DNA of 64,000 nt from Diplonema papillatum (lineage: Eukaryota > Euglenozoa > Diplonemea > Diplonemida > Diplonemidae). The stretch lies in NCBI GenBank assembly GCA_030068145.1, contig JAPJBO010000338.1, forward strand, positions 1 to 64,000, written 5' to 3'. Every line of letters starts with the position of its first letter. Position 1 is the first letter of the stretch. The translations under genes and the position numbers were made by a program. The notes below the pieces were generated by a model, which searched no databases, had not been told where the DNA came from, and worked only from the letters and a program-made list of their open reading frames with translations. Shown in pieces: positions 32,575-44,340 of this stretch.

Positions 32575-33282
32575 GAAGGGCCATGCTGCCCTACAAGGAT
32601 GCTCTTGGAGTCCCACAAACTGTCCTCCGCGGGTTCCCCGGGAGCGGGTTGTGCGGCCCTGTAAGAAAACCTCGGCTGTCCCATGGTGCTCCGCTTTGAC
32701 ATTAGGAGGACTGCCCTGCAAGAGGCTTGCTACTGTTTCACAGGTGTAGTTAGAACGGGGGAAGCGTCTGAAGTTGCACAGCTTCTTCTTTTTTTTTTTT
32801 TTTTGGAACAACACAGGGGTTTTTCCACTCACCAGTTTCGGGCCAAACCCGTGGTGAAAAAAAATTTCACTCCGGCAGAAAAGTTTTTCTGCCGGTGTGG
32901 TGTGGTGTGGGTGCCAGTCGACACGTGCCTGTGTCTGTCTGTGTGTGGTACGCGTCGTTGACCTCGTAGCCCCATAAGCGGGGGTCCCTCTGGCCCTTCA
33001 CCCCACTCAAGTTTGGGGTGCTAGCTCACTCCCTACCCTCTTGCTCCTCTTCAGATCAAGCAGGAAACGGATTCAGAGAACATGCAGAACAGCTACACAT
33101 GATGCCGTGAACGATGTAAGTAGAAGATGTAAGTAGAAATCACAAAGGGTTCATGCTTCACCACCAGCCCACCACCCACGCCCACCCACACTGTCCACCA
33201 CAACCCGCGCCCTTACCACCCACAACCCACGCCCCGACCACACACAACACGCACCCACTCCACCACCAGCGGAGTCAATACC
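32575..33282. other. No gene seen
   Basis: Contains a T run (32,790-32,804), GTGGTGTGGTGTGG and CCACCCAC-rich simple sequence at 33,165-33,265. No coding signal. Confidence 0.5.
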
Positions 33283-33629
33283 CAAGATAGTACGGTTTTT
33301 CTTAGAGTTACCCATTATAGTACATGTTTCCTTAGAGTTACCCATTATAGTACATACCTCTTAGAGTTGATCAAGATAGTACATGTTTCCTTAGAGTTGC
33401 CCATTATAGTACATCCCAAGATAGTACGGTTTTCCTTAGAGTTACCCATTATAGTACATACCTCCTTAGAGTTACCCATTATAGTACATGTTTCCTTAGA
33501 GTTACCCAAGATAGTACATGTTTCCTTAGAGTTGTCCATTATAGTACATAGTTGTGCATTATTGTGCATAGTACGGTCTCTTATGATGAGACTTATCAGA
33601 AACCAGGAATTAGTTGTGGTCAGGGTCAC

Positions 33630-34064
33630 TCAACAGCTCAGCAACAGGGCTGTCCAGGCCTTGTGACCCCGGATGGGGTTTTCCCCCTTTGTGTTCCTGT
33701 TGACGTCTTGTGTCAACAGGAACCTCCGAGAATTGTTTCTGTTTTCCAAATCCCACACGTGGTTGTTGTAGGCTTGTGTCTTGAACTTGGTCTTGACATT
33801 GCCTTGCAGGTGGGCCACACAGGCTGCGTGCACAACCCGACTGTTATCAGGGTGCACCCTGGCAAGTCGCCGTAAACCCCTTCTACGTACCCGAGAAAAC
33901 TTTCCCAGGCGGTGTTCTGCTCCCGATTCAGTACTTCCGTACTGTTCGTCAACGACGCGCTTTATAGCATCGTACGCGACTCGGTAAGTCACATCTGGCA
34001 TGATCTGCGACACCGGTCTTGCTTTGGAAAGCGCTGGCGACGGCATTCGCCGAGACCTTTCCAT
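33630..34064 (-). pseudogene. Possible transposase N-terminal fragment
   Basis: 144-residue frame with MPDVTYRVAYDAIKRVVDEQ followed by a basic stretch RVRRRGLRRLARVH. The pattern, a predicted helix with YR..YDAIK..., vaguely recalls the N-terminal regions of MULE-type transposases. A second frame just upstream reads KCLSKVVGTEMKHLILTDGK and seems to continue the same protein, so the gene is probably broken. The family is uncertain. Confidence 0.3.
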
Positions 34065-34315
34065 CGGTGAGGATGAGATGTTTCATCTCTGTTCCCACCA
34101 CCTTGCTCAGGCATTTAACTGCCAGCGGTGTGATCTCGGTGCAGGAGTGGCGGACTCAAGTTGGGTTCAAGTTTTGGTTCAAATTTGTAGGTCCAAGTTT
34201 GGGCGGATTTTGGACCAACTTTGGGTCCGCACTGCGTGAAAAGCTCATTCTTACTTTTCATGCTCGCCTTTTGGTGTTCAAGAGCAGCTCTCACCATCCA
34301 CGCATTCCTGCAACT

Positions 34316-34437
34316 TGGGGACCCAAGTTGGGTCCCCAACTTGGGTTCCCAAACTTGGGTTCCAAACTTGGGTTCCCAAACTTGGGTCCCCAACTTGGGT
34401 CCCCAACTTGGGTCCCCAACTTGGGTCCCCAACTTGC
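34316..34437 (+). repeat. 13-bp near-palindromic repeat (ACTTGGGTCCCCA)n
   Basis: Nine to ten units, a variant of the array at 61,831-62,189. Preceded at 34,150-34,210 by looser TTGGGTTCAAGTTT units. Confidence 0.88.
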
Positions 34438-34721
34438 GACCCCGTGCCCAACCAGCAGCACCCATGGCAGGGCCATGCCGTGCATGGCAGCGGCCGGGGG
34501 AAGGGGGTCCCTAAAAAAAACGAAAAAAAAGCAGAAACTATCTCTCTGTGCATTTTTTTTGGCATTTTTGGGGTTCTCCCGGGGGTTTTCAAGGGTGTGT
34601 ACTATAATGGGCAACTCTAAGGAAACATGTACTATCTTGATCAACTCTAAGGAAACATGTACTATAATGGGTAACTCTAAGAGGTATGTACTATAATGGG
34701 TAACTCTAAGAAAGTGTGTCA

Positions 34722-35192
34722 CCCATTCCACGAAAAAGTGTCACAGATTTCGGCTTTTTTCGGATTTCTGCCGAAAATTTCCATCTGCAGGTCCGAAAAT
34801 GGTCGGTTTCGAGATTTTGAGGACACGTTTGAATCCGTTGAGGACAGGGCTTTCCGAATATTTGGTCGGATAAAATTTTTGACCGACCCCCCCCCCGGAA
34901 ATGGAGGTCGGCACCCGAAAAAATGGGGTCCTGGAGATCGGTTTTTTTTCTCTCTGCATCCAGGAGGGGGTCAGATTTTGATCGCTGGGCTAGCTGGCAG
35001 CTTGCCCATAATCGCGCATCCCAGAACTACTCGAAAACCAAAAGATTTCCCAAAAAGACCTCGAAAATAATTTCCAGACGGCTGCTTTTCACACCGAAAA
35101 ATCGCAAAAAAAAAAATTCGGACCGGGGGAATCGAACCACGGCCTACAGGGGCCCAGGAGGGTGCGGTAACCGTTAGGCTATGTTGCCAAAC
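34722..35192 (-). mobile_element. tRNA-headed SINE-like element, copy b
   Basis: Head at 35,192-35,125: A box TAGCCTAACGG and B box GGTTCGATTCC, both canonical, followed by an 11-T run. The body contains GCGCGATTATGGGCAAGC and ends at 34,724 with the shared tail CACTTTTTCGTGGAATG. It abuts the inverted array of the element on its left. Confidence 0.68.
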
Positions 35193-35394
35193 CTCGGGCC
35201 AAAATTCGCTTTTAGCGCCTGCTCAGTTGGAATTCTTATCGGAAAGTGCGAGATCGTCATTTACTCGTTTCCAGTGTCCCAGGACGGTATTTCTGCTCTC
35301 TCAGAGCTTATTTCGCCCGGTTTGCGAAGAACTCAAAATGAGTCCAAAAATTCTCACTCGGTAGTGAACAAAAAGAATTTCCGCCGTTTTTTTA

Positions 35395-35680
35395 GCCCAT
35401 GGTCCAGAGGTTACCACACCCACACAGGGGTTTGTGGGTCGGTGGTTCGATTCCCGCCGGAAATCGTTTTTTTGGGTTTTTGAAACAGCCCCAAAACCGA
35501 CCTTTTGCCCATCTGCACGCCAGATTTTGGTCGCCACGCGAGCTGATTGCTTGCCCATAATCGCCAGGGATAGCTCTTTCCATCCCAAAAAAAATTTCCC
35601 AAAAATTCCAAAATTTTGACCCAAAACGGGCTGCTTTTCAGACGGAAAATCTGTGACACTTTTTCGTGGAATGGGTGGTG
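35395..35680 (+). mobile_element. tRNA-headed SINE-like element, copy c
   Basis: Head at 35,398-35,458: A box TGGTCCAGAGG and B box GGTTCGATTCC, then TTTTTTTGGG. The body shares GCTTGCCCATAATCGC with copy b. The tail is GACACTTTTTCGTGGAATGG. Another isolated B box (GGTTCGATCCC, 35,710) with T7 follows, a further partial head. Confidence 0.7.
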
Positions 35681-35762
35681 TACTATAATGGGAAATCCCA
35701 CAGGTCCGCGGTTCGATCCCCGCGCGAAGTGTTTTTTTCGGTTTGAAGTTTTGAGAATTTTT

Positions 35763-36798
35763 CGAGACTGGAGGTCCTATGAACATGCAATGTTCACCAG
35801 AACTTTGCTTCACCCGAACTTCGCCCGAACTTTGCTTCGCCCGAACTTTGCTTCACCAGAACTTTGCTTCACCCGAACTTAGCTCCACCCGAACTTAGCT
35901 TCGCCCGAACTTTGCTTCGCCCGATCTTAGCCTCACCAGAACTTTGCTTCACCCGAACTTTGCTTCCCCCAGAACTTAGCTTCGCCCGGACTTTGTTTCG
36001 CCCGAACTTAGCTTGACCCGAACTTTGCTTCGCCCGAACTTTGCTTCACCAGAACTTAGCTTCGCCCGAACTTTGCTTCGCCCGAACTTTGCTTCCCCAG
36101 AACTTTGTTTCGCCCGAACTTTGCTTCACCAGAACTTTGCTTCATCCGAACTTTGCTTCCCCCAGAACTTAGCTTCGCCCGGACTTTGTTTCGCCCGAAC
36201 TTAGCTTGACCCGAACTTTGCTTCGCCCGAACTTTGCTTCCCCCAGAACTTTGTTTCGCCCGAACTTTGCTTCACCAGAACTTTGCTTCATCCGAACTTA
36301 GCTTCGCCCAGAACTTTGCTTCGCCCGAACTTTGTTTCGCCCGAACTTTGTTTCGCCCGAACTTAGCTTCACCAGAACTTTGCTTCACCCGAACTTAGCT
36401 TCGCCCGAACTTTGCTTCACCAGAACTTAGCTTCGCCCGAACTTTGCTTCACCCGAACTTAGCTTCGCCGAACTTTGTTTCGCCCGATCTTAGCTTCACC
36501 AGAACGTCCGAACTTTGCTTCACCCAGAACTTAGCTTCGCCCGGACTTTGTTTCGCCCGAACTTAGCTTCACCTTCGCCCGAACTTTGCTTCACCAGAAC
36601 TTTGCTCACCCGAACTTAGCTTCGCCCGAACTTTGCTTCGCCCGAACTTTGTTTCGCCCGAACTTAGCTTCACCCGAACTTTGCTTCACCAGAACTTAGC
36701 ATTGCCCGAACTTAGCTTCGCCCGAACTTTGCTGTTCCCCGAACTTTAACTGCTGCCTCCAGTCTCGCCACGCGCCGGCCTTAGCCGAGCGCACGTAC
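35763..36798 (+). mobile_element. Element T, copy 2 (about 1.04 kb)
   Basis: Starts CGAGACTGGAGGTCC after five T and ends GCCGAGCGCACGTAC before ten T, that is, in an A/T run like copy 1 but in the opposite orientation. It consists almost entirely of the 16-bp GAACTTAGCTTCGCCC-type array (35,795-36,740, about 58 units). The tRNA-like head and unique part of copy 1 are missing. Confidence 0.82.
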
Positions 36799-36808
36799 TT
36801 TTTTTTTT

Positions 36809-37400
36809 CACTAAAGGGGAAAATCCCTGAACACAGGGATTATTCTGATCCCCGAAATTCGGGAACATCATGGTTAAAAAGTCTGTAGCATGGGAGGAAA
36901 GATTTTTTTTTTCCACGTTGAGCGAGGTTTTTTTGATGACCAGTATGTGACCCGTTTCTGCTTCGCCACTTTGTTGTAGACCCCCACTTGCGGGTCTTGC
37001 GGGTCCTCTAGCCTCTTGTGTCACTGGCCTTGCAAGCACAAAAAAATTTCACCAGAAACTCCTGTGGTTAAAAACCCTTTTTTAACCGGCCTGTTTTGAG
37101 AGAACTTTTTTGTTTTTGGTGAAGAAACCTTTTTTTAACCGTGCAGGATAATCCACAACATACCACGTCAGTACAAAAAAGAAAGTTGGCAGTGTTGGAA
37201 CCTGCCATGTAAAGATACAAAACAGGTCCTTCGCACACACACATACACGTGCTAAAAGTATGTCCGTTCTTAGAAGCAACTTCGACGGGGGCTCCTTCGA
37301 CTGGTCTTCGATCAAGACGAACGGTATCGGTGCCCGGGAATCATTCGAGCTGAGGAAGACGGAGCCTCGATGAGTTCAAAGAGCCACGCCGGGGAAGGGT
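36809..37400. other. No gene; contains a dispersed 90-bp segment
   Basis: 37,160-37,250 (GTACAAAAAAGAAAGTTGGC...CAGGTCCTTCGCACACAC) recurs at 44,395-44,480 with over 90% identity, so the same unknown repeat lies on both sides of the retroelement below. Confidence 0.55.
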
Positions 37401-37409
37401 TGACGCACT

Positions 37410-40319
37410 GTTTCTGATGCGGCCTCACAGCCATCGCGTATTGCCTGAAGGCAAACTTGGTGTTCAAACGAGCAGCTCCTCTACGTCGATACCAACGATG
37501 TTCGAAACCGGGTTGGGAGGCCGTCGATTACCGCGCCCACGCTCCCCGTCTCTCGATCGTCTTCCACTTCTGAGGAGCCACGTGCAGACCAGGCAGCTGT
37601 CCCCCATTCGGTCCACAAAAGCCTCGGCAGCGCTTGCCCAAACCAAAACCCAAGAGGGGATCGGAGAGTTCGACATAAGAACGGCAAACTCGTGGTACCG
37701 AAGGTTGCGAGAGCCGACCAGAAGAGCCAGAGGATGGCCGAAGTGCGCCCAAACCAAAACCCAAGAGGGGATTGGAGAGCTTGACATAAGAATGGCAAAC
37801 TCGTGGGTACCGAAGGTTGCGAGAGCCAGGTCCTACATGTTTTCCATCAACTGCTGGTTTGCCTCGAGGCCTTACGAATCCGCAGGCTGCGGGTAAGCCT
37901 CAACAACTGGAGGTGGCCAACGAAGAGGATAGGAGGAGGACACGGACGGGCTCAAGAGAGCCGCGCTCCGAAGGTAAATTCTCCAAGAGGAGAAGAACCG
38001 ATACCCTCTCGAAGTCGGGAAACGGGAGAAATTCCGTATGAACGATTTCTCCGATCCTGCGCCAAGTCCTCTCCAACCGCAGAAACGAAGTCGAGGCCGC
38101 CCTCAGGAAGTCGACTACCTGATCAGCCCAGAGGTTGTCCAGGAGCTGCGTCAAGAGACGTGAAAACTCTGGCCGAGTGTTACAAAGACACCACCTGCTC
38201 GGCTATGACCTCGGTAGTAACTTGGGCTCAGCTATTCATTCAGCGGCCACGACAGTTGGGCCCGAAAATCTCAAGAGAGATGGGTTTCCTCATGTGGCTG
38301 CAACGCAAATTCGATGCGAAGGAATCCAGCCAGGCTCAGCCAGCCAGTACGTGACATACTGGATGATGGCCGACGTCCCCCCTCTCAAGGCCTTTCGGAG
38401 AGCACTGCACTTGAAGGAGAGAGAGCTCGAGAGAAGGGAGCTCCTAGAGATGAAACTGGTCTCCAAGAGCCAGGTTCTTCAACTGCTAGTGAATCCACAG
38501 GGTTTTACAAGGTCGTTGGCCACCCAATGGAGTTTTGTGGACTTGGAACGTCTCCAGGTCGGACATATAAAGGAAAAACAAGAGTTTTTCCTCGTACTTC
38601 TCGTAGGGGGGAAGACCGACCCTGCTCACCAAGGTCAGGGAATCCTCTTACCGAAGACGGGATGGGTGTTGCAGACCGTGATCAGCTGGTAGAGACGACA
38701 AAGATCAACTCTCCCACTTCCGGGCCTAAGCAGCCTACAGCAAGTGACTCAGACACCATCTTGGGATCACCAGCCACATGATTCGCCACCGTGCACTCGC
38801 CGAGATTTCCCGGGTGGGTGGCGAACAAGCGGCACAAGCAATGGGGAGACACGTGGACGTGAAGAACGTGAGGTTCTTTTCCCCGATGGAGACTTGGGAG
38901 TCGACGAGCGAAACAATCCAGGGGGACGGAATTCTGCAGCAGAGTTCGACCGCCCTTCTGGGCTCCTAATGAGGAAACTGCATACGTACGATTACGCCAT
39001 GCGGTGGGTGGACCACGAGATGCCCCGAGGCTCCCGTGCCACCAAGGCCTGCTTTGAAGGTCTCGTCGACAGCATCACTGAATCGTGGGTGAACACTGAC
39101 CTGTTTGCTACGAGACTTTCCTGCCTCAGATCAATGATTGATCATTGAGGACTTGCGGCGAAGAGTTCTCCTCCTTCGGTTCACACCGAGTGGATCGACA
39201 GCTTCATACTCGGCGAAGTGGAACACCCAAAGACGATTGTGTTCGCTGTGCGACCGATACGGAATTATACTGGGTGAGGAAGTCCAACCAACAACCGAAG
39301 CCTCGCTCCTTGGAGTGGAAGTAAATCTTCAAGACAAGAGGTGTAGATTGAGCACTACTTGTGGGTCCAAAACGTTGTGCCAGCCCTCCAACTGGTGCTT
39401 AGCTGCAGGTCCTCGTTGAGAGATTTTTGGCGAGTCGCAGGTTTATCATGTGGTGGTACCATGTTCATGGCTCGGCCACTTCACCACGTCAAGACGTTAT
39501 TGACCTGGATGTCCTCCCTTTCCACTCAGGACATCGTTTGGGGCGCCCTCTGCGACATCCCGGACACTGTCCGTTCCACCCTCACGAGAGAGGTCGACAT
39601 ACTAGCCTCGAACAGCTTGACACGGTGGGCTAAAGCCGGAATGCACGGTTCGGACTGTCTCCGACGCGTCTATGTCCGTGTGGGCTTACGTTCTTACCGA
39701 AAAGAGCATTGCCCACGGTGTTTTCTCCAGTCACTATGCTATGAGTTTGCGTATCGGGCATCCGGTTCAGGTTTCAGATCGAGGTGGACAACACTACTGT
39801 GGTCGCCATCTTGAATATAGGTTATTCCCTGATGTCCGAGGCACAAGAACTACTCGATGAGTTGGATGAACTGCTGGACCGAAATGTTGTCGAGGCTATG
39901 CACGTCCCCGGATCCCTTAACGTGGCCGACAGATTCACCCGGATGGCCTACCAAAGATGTTGGTCTGGTCCCTCCTCTAAAAGTTTGGGGTTTTCTTCGA
40001 CACAACCCATTTTGCTGGCCCTTGCCTGCCTCGGCCTCGTAGCGCCGAGGCTGGTGAGCTCGGACGGGGACAACGGCTACCCGGGGGAGTTGAAGGTCGA
40101 GTCGTGGCTGCTGATCTTGTGGGAGGCCTCGTCACCAACCACACCTACTGGCCGTTATCACAAGCGCTTCTCCGGTGATGTGACGCGTCGGTAAATGTCC
40201 CCCAGTTCCCAGTAAGAACTGGGGACCAGCGTGAGGGATATTTCGGCAGTCCCGACAGAGTCATCCAGCAAGAGCTGGAATACAGTACCAAGAGGCCACA
40301 ACGAGCGAAGCTGTTATAT
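37410..40319 (+). mobile_element. Broken reverse transcriptase/RNase H retroelement (DIRS-like or other LTR kin)
   Basis: Near the 3' end an RNase H signature is clear (VDNTTVVAIL...AMHVPGSLNVADRFTR). It is preceded by RT connection-like sequence (LCDRYGIILGEE...LGVEV). The 5' third contains two copies of an about 120-bp segment with GCCCAAACCAAAACCCAAGA. The element is clearly broken, with several breaks, and its last part continues at 44,243-44,340 beyond a 3.9-kb insertion. DIRS-type is favoured because a matching tyrosine recombinase fossil occurs at 60 kb. It is old. Confidence 0.6.
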
Positions 40320-40516
40320 GGGTCAATGCCAAACCCCCCCCCCCCCCCCCTTGCACTTCTTCAGCTCAAAAAATTTCTGAGTCAAACCCGGGTATTTCTG
40401 GGCCCAGGATCACCCCAAAAACAACTTCTGAGTGTTATTTCCTACCAGATGGGCCCCGTGCCATGCATAGGAGCTCACAAACCCACACAGATGGGGGGTA
40501 TGGTACCCCCACCCCA

Positions 40517-41270
40517 AGGAAGATAAAATACACTGACTCAGCCTGAATAAAATAAAATAAAATAAAATACAATAAAATACAATAAAATACAATAAAATAC
40601 AATAAAATACAATAAAATACAAGCACCATGTAACAGTAGCAGTTCTTCAGGTTTGCAGCCTGGCGGCCAAAAGTCTCGCTACATTTTGTTACCGTTTTGT
40701 AGATTTCCTTTGCTGCTGTTGGTTTTAGGGTGCCACAGCATTCTACTCGTACCAATCATTGAAAATGCTCAGGAAAGTTAGGCGTCGTTTCTCTGTGTTG
40801 TTTCTCTAACCACTCCGTGCTAATTTGAGCTTCAGCCGGCTCCCTCTGCACGCATTCAGCATTTCTGATGTACCTGGGCCCAGCAAGTTTTCCTTGGCAT
40901 CTTGTTATGACTTTTGCGCTTTGCTTTACCTACAGGACAGTGCTCATAAGAGCAAAAAGTACTTGCGTGAATGTAACATGATTCCTATGTGCTCTGCTGG
41001 ATGTTCTGCTGGAATGTAAAGACTGGCTAATACCGGTTTGTTTTGGTTTTACCCCTAAAAATGTGTGAACTTGCACTCTAAAAAGAGTTTCCCCCGTTGA
41101 AGTTGCTTAAACTGTGGGGAGACAGTGCCGAACAGCCCATCAAAATTGAACCATACCACGTGTATTCTATTTTTCAAATTTTCGGGCCTGAAAAATACAT
41201 AAAATACAATAAAATACAGTAAAATAAAATACAATAAAATACAATATAATAAAATACTCTTCCTTGGCCC
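40517..41270. mobile_element. Insertion with CCAAGGAAG inverted ends and AAAATACAAT arrays
   Basis: It begins CCAAGGAAGATAAAATA and ends TACTCTTCCTTGG. Just inside each end lie short arrays of AATAAAATAC units (40,545-40,620 and 41,195-41,258). It splits the left arm of the surrounding foldback element, with C-rich CCCCACCCC on both sides. Confidence 0.5.
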
Positions 41271-41925
41271 CACCCCCCCCTCCCGCATGATCCAAAATAG
41301 GGCCAAAAACAGGCATTTTTTCAGATTTTCCACTGTGGTCTGGGAATGGGCGGCAAGGGTCAGCACCTGGAGAAAGAAATGTGTATTCCGCTCCGGGTGA
41401 CCATGCGCGCACCAAATTGGCCTCGGAGACTCCTGTTTTTACGTGCAGATACCTCACTGCCAGCCCCCAAGACTCCTGCCTGTTCACCGCACCAGCCACT
41501 GTCTGTCCGGTGTGCTATTAAGGGGGTTTGGGACGCATTTGGGGGCTTGACCACTAGTTTAAGGCGTTTATTTTCGGAATTTCTGGGCCAAAATACAAGC
41601 TGCAGAAATAAAACGACACATACCGCCATAAACTAGTGGTCAAGCCCCTAAATGTGTCTCAAACCCCCTTATTATCACACCGGACAGACAGTGTCTGGTG
41701 CGGTGAACAGGCAGGAGTCTTGGGGGCTGGCAATGAGGAATCTGCACGTAAAAACAGGAGTCTCCGAGGCTAATTTGGTGCGCGCATGGTCACCCAGAGC
41801 GGAATACACATTTCTTTCTCCAGGTGCTGACCCTTGCCGCCCATTCCCAGACCACAGTGGAAATTCTGAAAAAATGCCTGTTTTTGGCCCTATTTTGGAT
41901 CATGCTGGAGGGGGGGGTGGGGGTA
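41271..41925. repeat. Long hairpin: about 290-bp arms, 75-bp loop
   Basis: The sequence from 41,271 to 41,560 is repeated in reverse complement at 41,632-41,925 with about 95% identity (for example AACTAGTGGTCAAGCCCC against its complement). The outer continuation of the arms is 40,340-40,520 against 41,925-42,092, so the whole unit is a foldback element of about 1 kb before insertion of the segment at 40,517-41,270. Confidence 0.85.
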
Positions 41926-42525
41926 CCATACCCCCCATCTGTGTGGGTTTGTGAGCTCCTGTGCATGGCACGGGGCCCATCTGGTAGGAAATAACACTCA
42001 GAAGTTGTTGTTGGGGTGATCCTGGGCCCAGAAATACCCGGGTTTGACTTAGAATTTTTTTGAGCTGAAGAAGTGCAAAGGGGGGGGGCAGCGCTCTTGT
42101 TAAGGATCAGCCACTTTGGCCGGATGGCCGGATAAACCAGACCCCCCCCCCCCCCCCCTCTACAGTGCAGTTGCCTTGGAGGCTGGGTGGTCAAAGTCTC
42201 TAAGGTGAAATGGTCAAAATTCCCTGCCAAAAGTGGGCCCACAAAATTTTTCCAAAGTGTGGTATTTGGGGTATTTGGGGCAAAAAAAAATTTTTTTTTT
42301 CTGACCGCCCACCGTGGTGACCACCTTAGAGTGTGACAGGTAGCGTCTCCCCCCTCCACAGTGAAAATAGCCTGAGGGGGGGGGGGGGGGGGTCAGCCGG
42401 CTGATGGATGGATGGATGGTTCTTAACAAGATGCCTGGGGGGGGGGGCTGTGCTGATACTAAGCCTGACCCCAAAACGAAGTTGCTAACCCTGGGTGGGG
42501 GTACCCCCCCCCCCCCCCCCCCCCC

Positions 42526-43838
42526 TGCACGACGCACTAGTTATGGGGTTTCACTAGTTATTAACTAGCTCAATGACTAGTGAAATTTATAACTTGCTCG
42601 GACATAACTAGCAACTAGCATATAACTAGCAGAGCTAGTTATATAACTAGCTCGTGCTAGTTATATAACTAGCTCGTGCTAGTTATATAACTAGCTCGTG
42701 CTAGTTATATAACTAGCTCTGCTAGTTATATAACTAGCTCTGCTAGTTATATAACTAGCTCTCCCAGTAGAATAACCAGTGAAATACAGTGAAACTGCAT
42801 TGAGCTGAGTCAAAAAGGACGGTGTCTTCCAACTTCAGCGCTCAGACTGGGTATCCTGGCCCGCTTTTTCTTGCTATCTGCTGCTCGGCTGTCTCGGTTG
42901 TCTCTTCGTCAAGCAAGAATGTGACAATCGATCTAAGCAGAAAGGATTTGAAGAACTGTAGAAGGAGACTGTACACAAATTTCCATCAGGTTTCTGAGAA
43001 GTTTCCATCAATCGTATCCGGAACAAAAAGCTTCCCAACTTTTTCGCCATAAGAAATTTCCGCCCAACGTTTTTCGCCATAAGAAATTTCCGCCGGTAGT
43101 TTCTGCCATGAGAAATTTCCATCAGGTTTTTGCCACGAGAGAAATCTCCACCATAATAGTTTCCGTTGTAAAAAGATTTTGCCCACAATTTCCCGTGAGG
43201 AAATTTCTGCCGGTAGTTTTCGCGACCCCCACCAGCTTTTCGTGAGAGAAATTTCCACCAATAGTTTCTGTTGTAGAAAGTTTCCACCAACAATTTCCCA
43301 CGAAAGAAATTTCCGCAAGTAGTTTCCGCCACGAGAAAGTTTCCATCAGGGTTCTGTCATGAGAGAACTTTCCACCAATAGTTTCCGTTATGAAAAAAAA
43401 TCCAAGAGTTTCTGTCGTGAGAGAATTTTCAACCAATAGATGCTGCCAGTAGTTTCCACCGTGGTGCTCACCAGTGGCTTCACTTCATCACTAACAAAAA
43501 GGGACGTACAACTTTTTTTTGACACATCGGGGTTTCCCGGTGTCTGACACCGGGACACTGGGTTTTAAAGTCCTGGTCTTTCAAGCTGTGGTGGGCTTCA
43601 ATGCATTTTACCCTAAAAACGCCTACAGGAGCTAGTTATATAACTAGCAGAGCTAGTTATATAACTAGCTCGTGCTAGTTATATAACTAGCTCGTGCTAG
43701 TTATATAACTAGCTTGTGCTAGTTATATATAACTAGCTCGTGCTAGTTATGTGCTAGTCACAAGTTATCAAATATAACTAGTTATAAAATAACTAGTTAT
43801 TTTCACAAGTTATGTACCTTACTAGTGCGTCGTGTGGT
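42526..43838. mobile_element. 1.3-kb inverted-repeat element with CTAGTTATATAACTAG arrays
   Basis: The ends are CACGACGCACTAGT and ACTAGTGCGTCGTG. Next to each lies an array of 22-24-bp units containing the palindrome CTAGTTATATAACTAG (42,600-42,770 and 43,630-43,740). The centre (43,040-43,440) is a degenerate repeat of about 30 bp built on GAAATTTCC...TAGTTTC. The flanks at 42,170-42,370 and 43,850-44,050 are homologous direct copies of another sequence. Confidence 0.65.
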
Positions 43839-44340
43839 GCAACCCACTGTGGACCTACTGTGGGACCCACCTTAGCTAAATTCTCGAAGGTGAAATGGTG
43901 GAAAAAGTGGGTCAAATTTTTTTTTTTTCGAGTGCTTTTTTGGGAGGATTTGGGCCAAAAAAAAAATTTTTTTTTCTTGGTCGCTGCTGAGGAAACCACC
44001 TTAGAGCGGTCACCACCCTGCTGCACACAGGCCCTGCAGGAGGGGGGGGGGGGGTCGTTGTATAATGGTCTAGCTTGAAGGGAATTGGAGAGGTTGAAAA
44101 GGTTTTTGTTAGGAGGGGGGGGGGGGGGGGGGGTTTAGGGGGGGGGGGTACCCACCCACCCCTCGTTGCCGTCCGGCTGACAACGATGCCGAGTTTAGGG
44201 GCCTTAGCATCAGCACTGGGGGGGGGGGTTTGGCATTGACCCATATGACAAGACCAATTTGCTACACGGCAAGAGCCAACAAGCAGACGTACTGAGAAAG
44301 ACCGAAGAGTGGTCTGCGATCTTTCTCTACCAACGACTCA

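Larger units (their letters stand above)
33283..34715 (-). mobile_element. DNA transposon-like element with array-type inverted ends
   Basis: The left end (33,283-33,570) consists of about ten 30-bp units built on TTAGAGTTACCCATTATAGT. The right end (34,597-34,715) carries the same units in reverse, and about 110 bp match unit by unit, including the variant GATCAAGATAGT. Between them lies a frame with transposase-like character (33,630-34,064) and a 13-bp hairpin array. The arrangement is that of long terminal inverted repeats. No target duplication could be fixed. Confidence 0.55.
40320..44243. mobile_element. 3.9-kb inverted-repeat nest inserted in the retroelement
   Basis: Its outer ends are GGGTCAATGCCAAACCCCC and its reverse complement. 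ATAT stands on both sides (40,316-40,319 and 44,244-44,247), a likely target duplication. Inside are further foldback elements (listed separately) and homopolymer C or G runs of 13 to over 20 bases at 40,330, 42,140, 42,376, 42,505, 44,041 and 44,117. No coding capacity was seen. Confidence 0.65.

Noticed and set aside
33165-33265. CRISPR-like or regulatory repeat tract
   Set aside because: It is simple CCACCCAC sequence without regular spacers.
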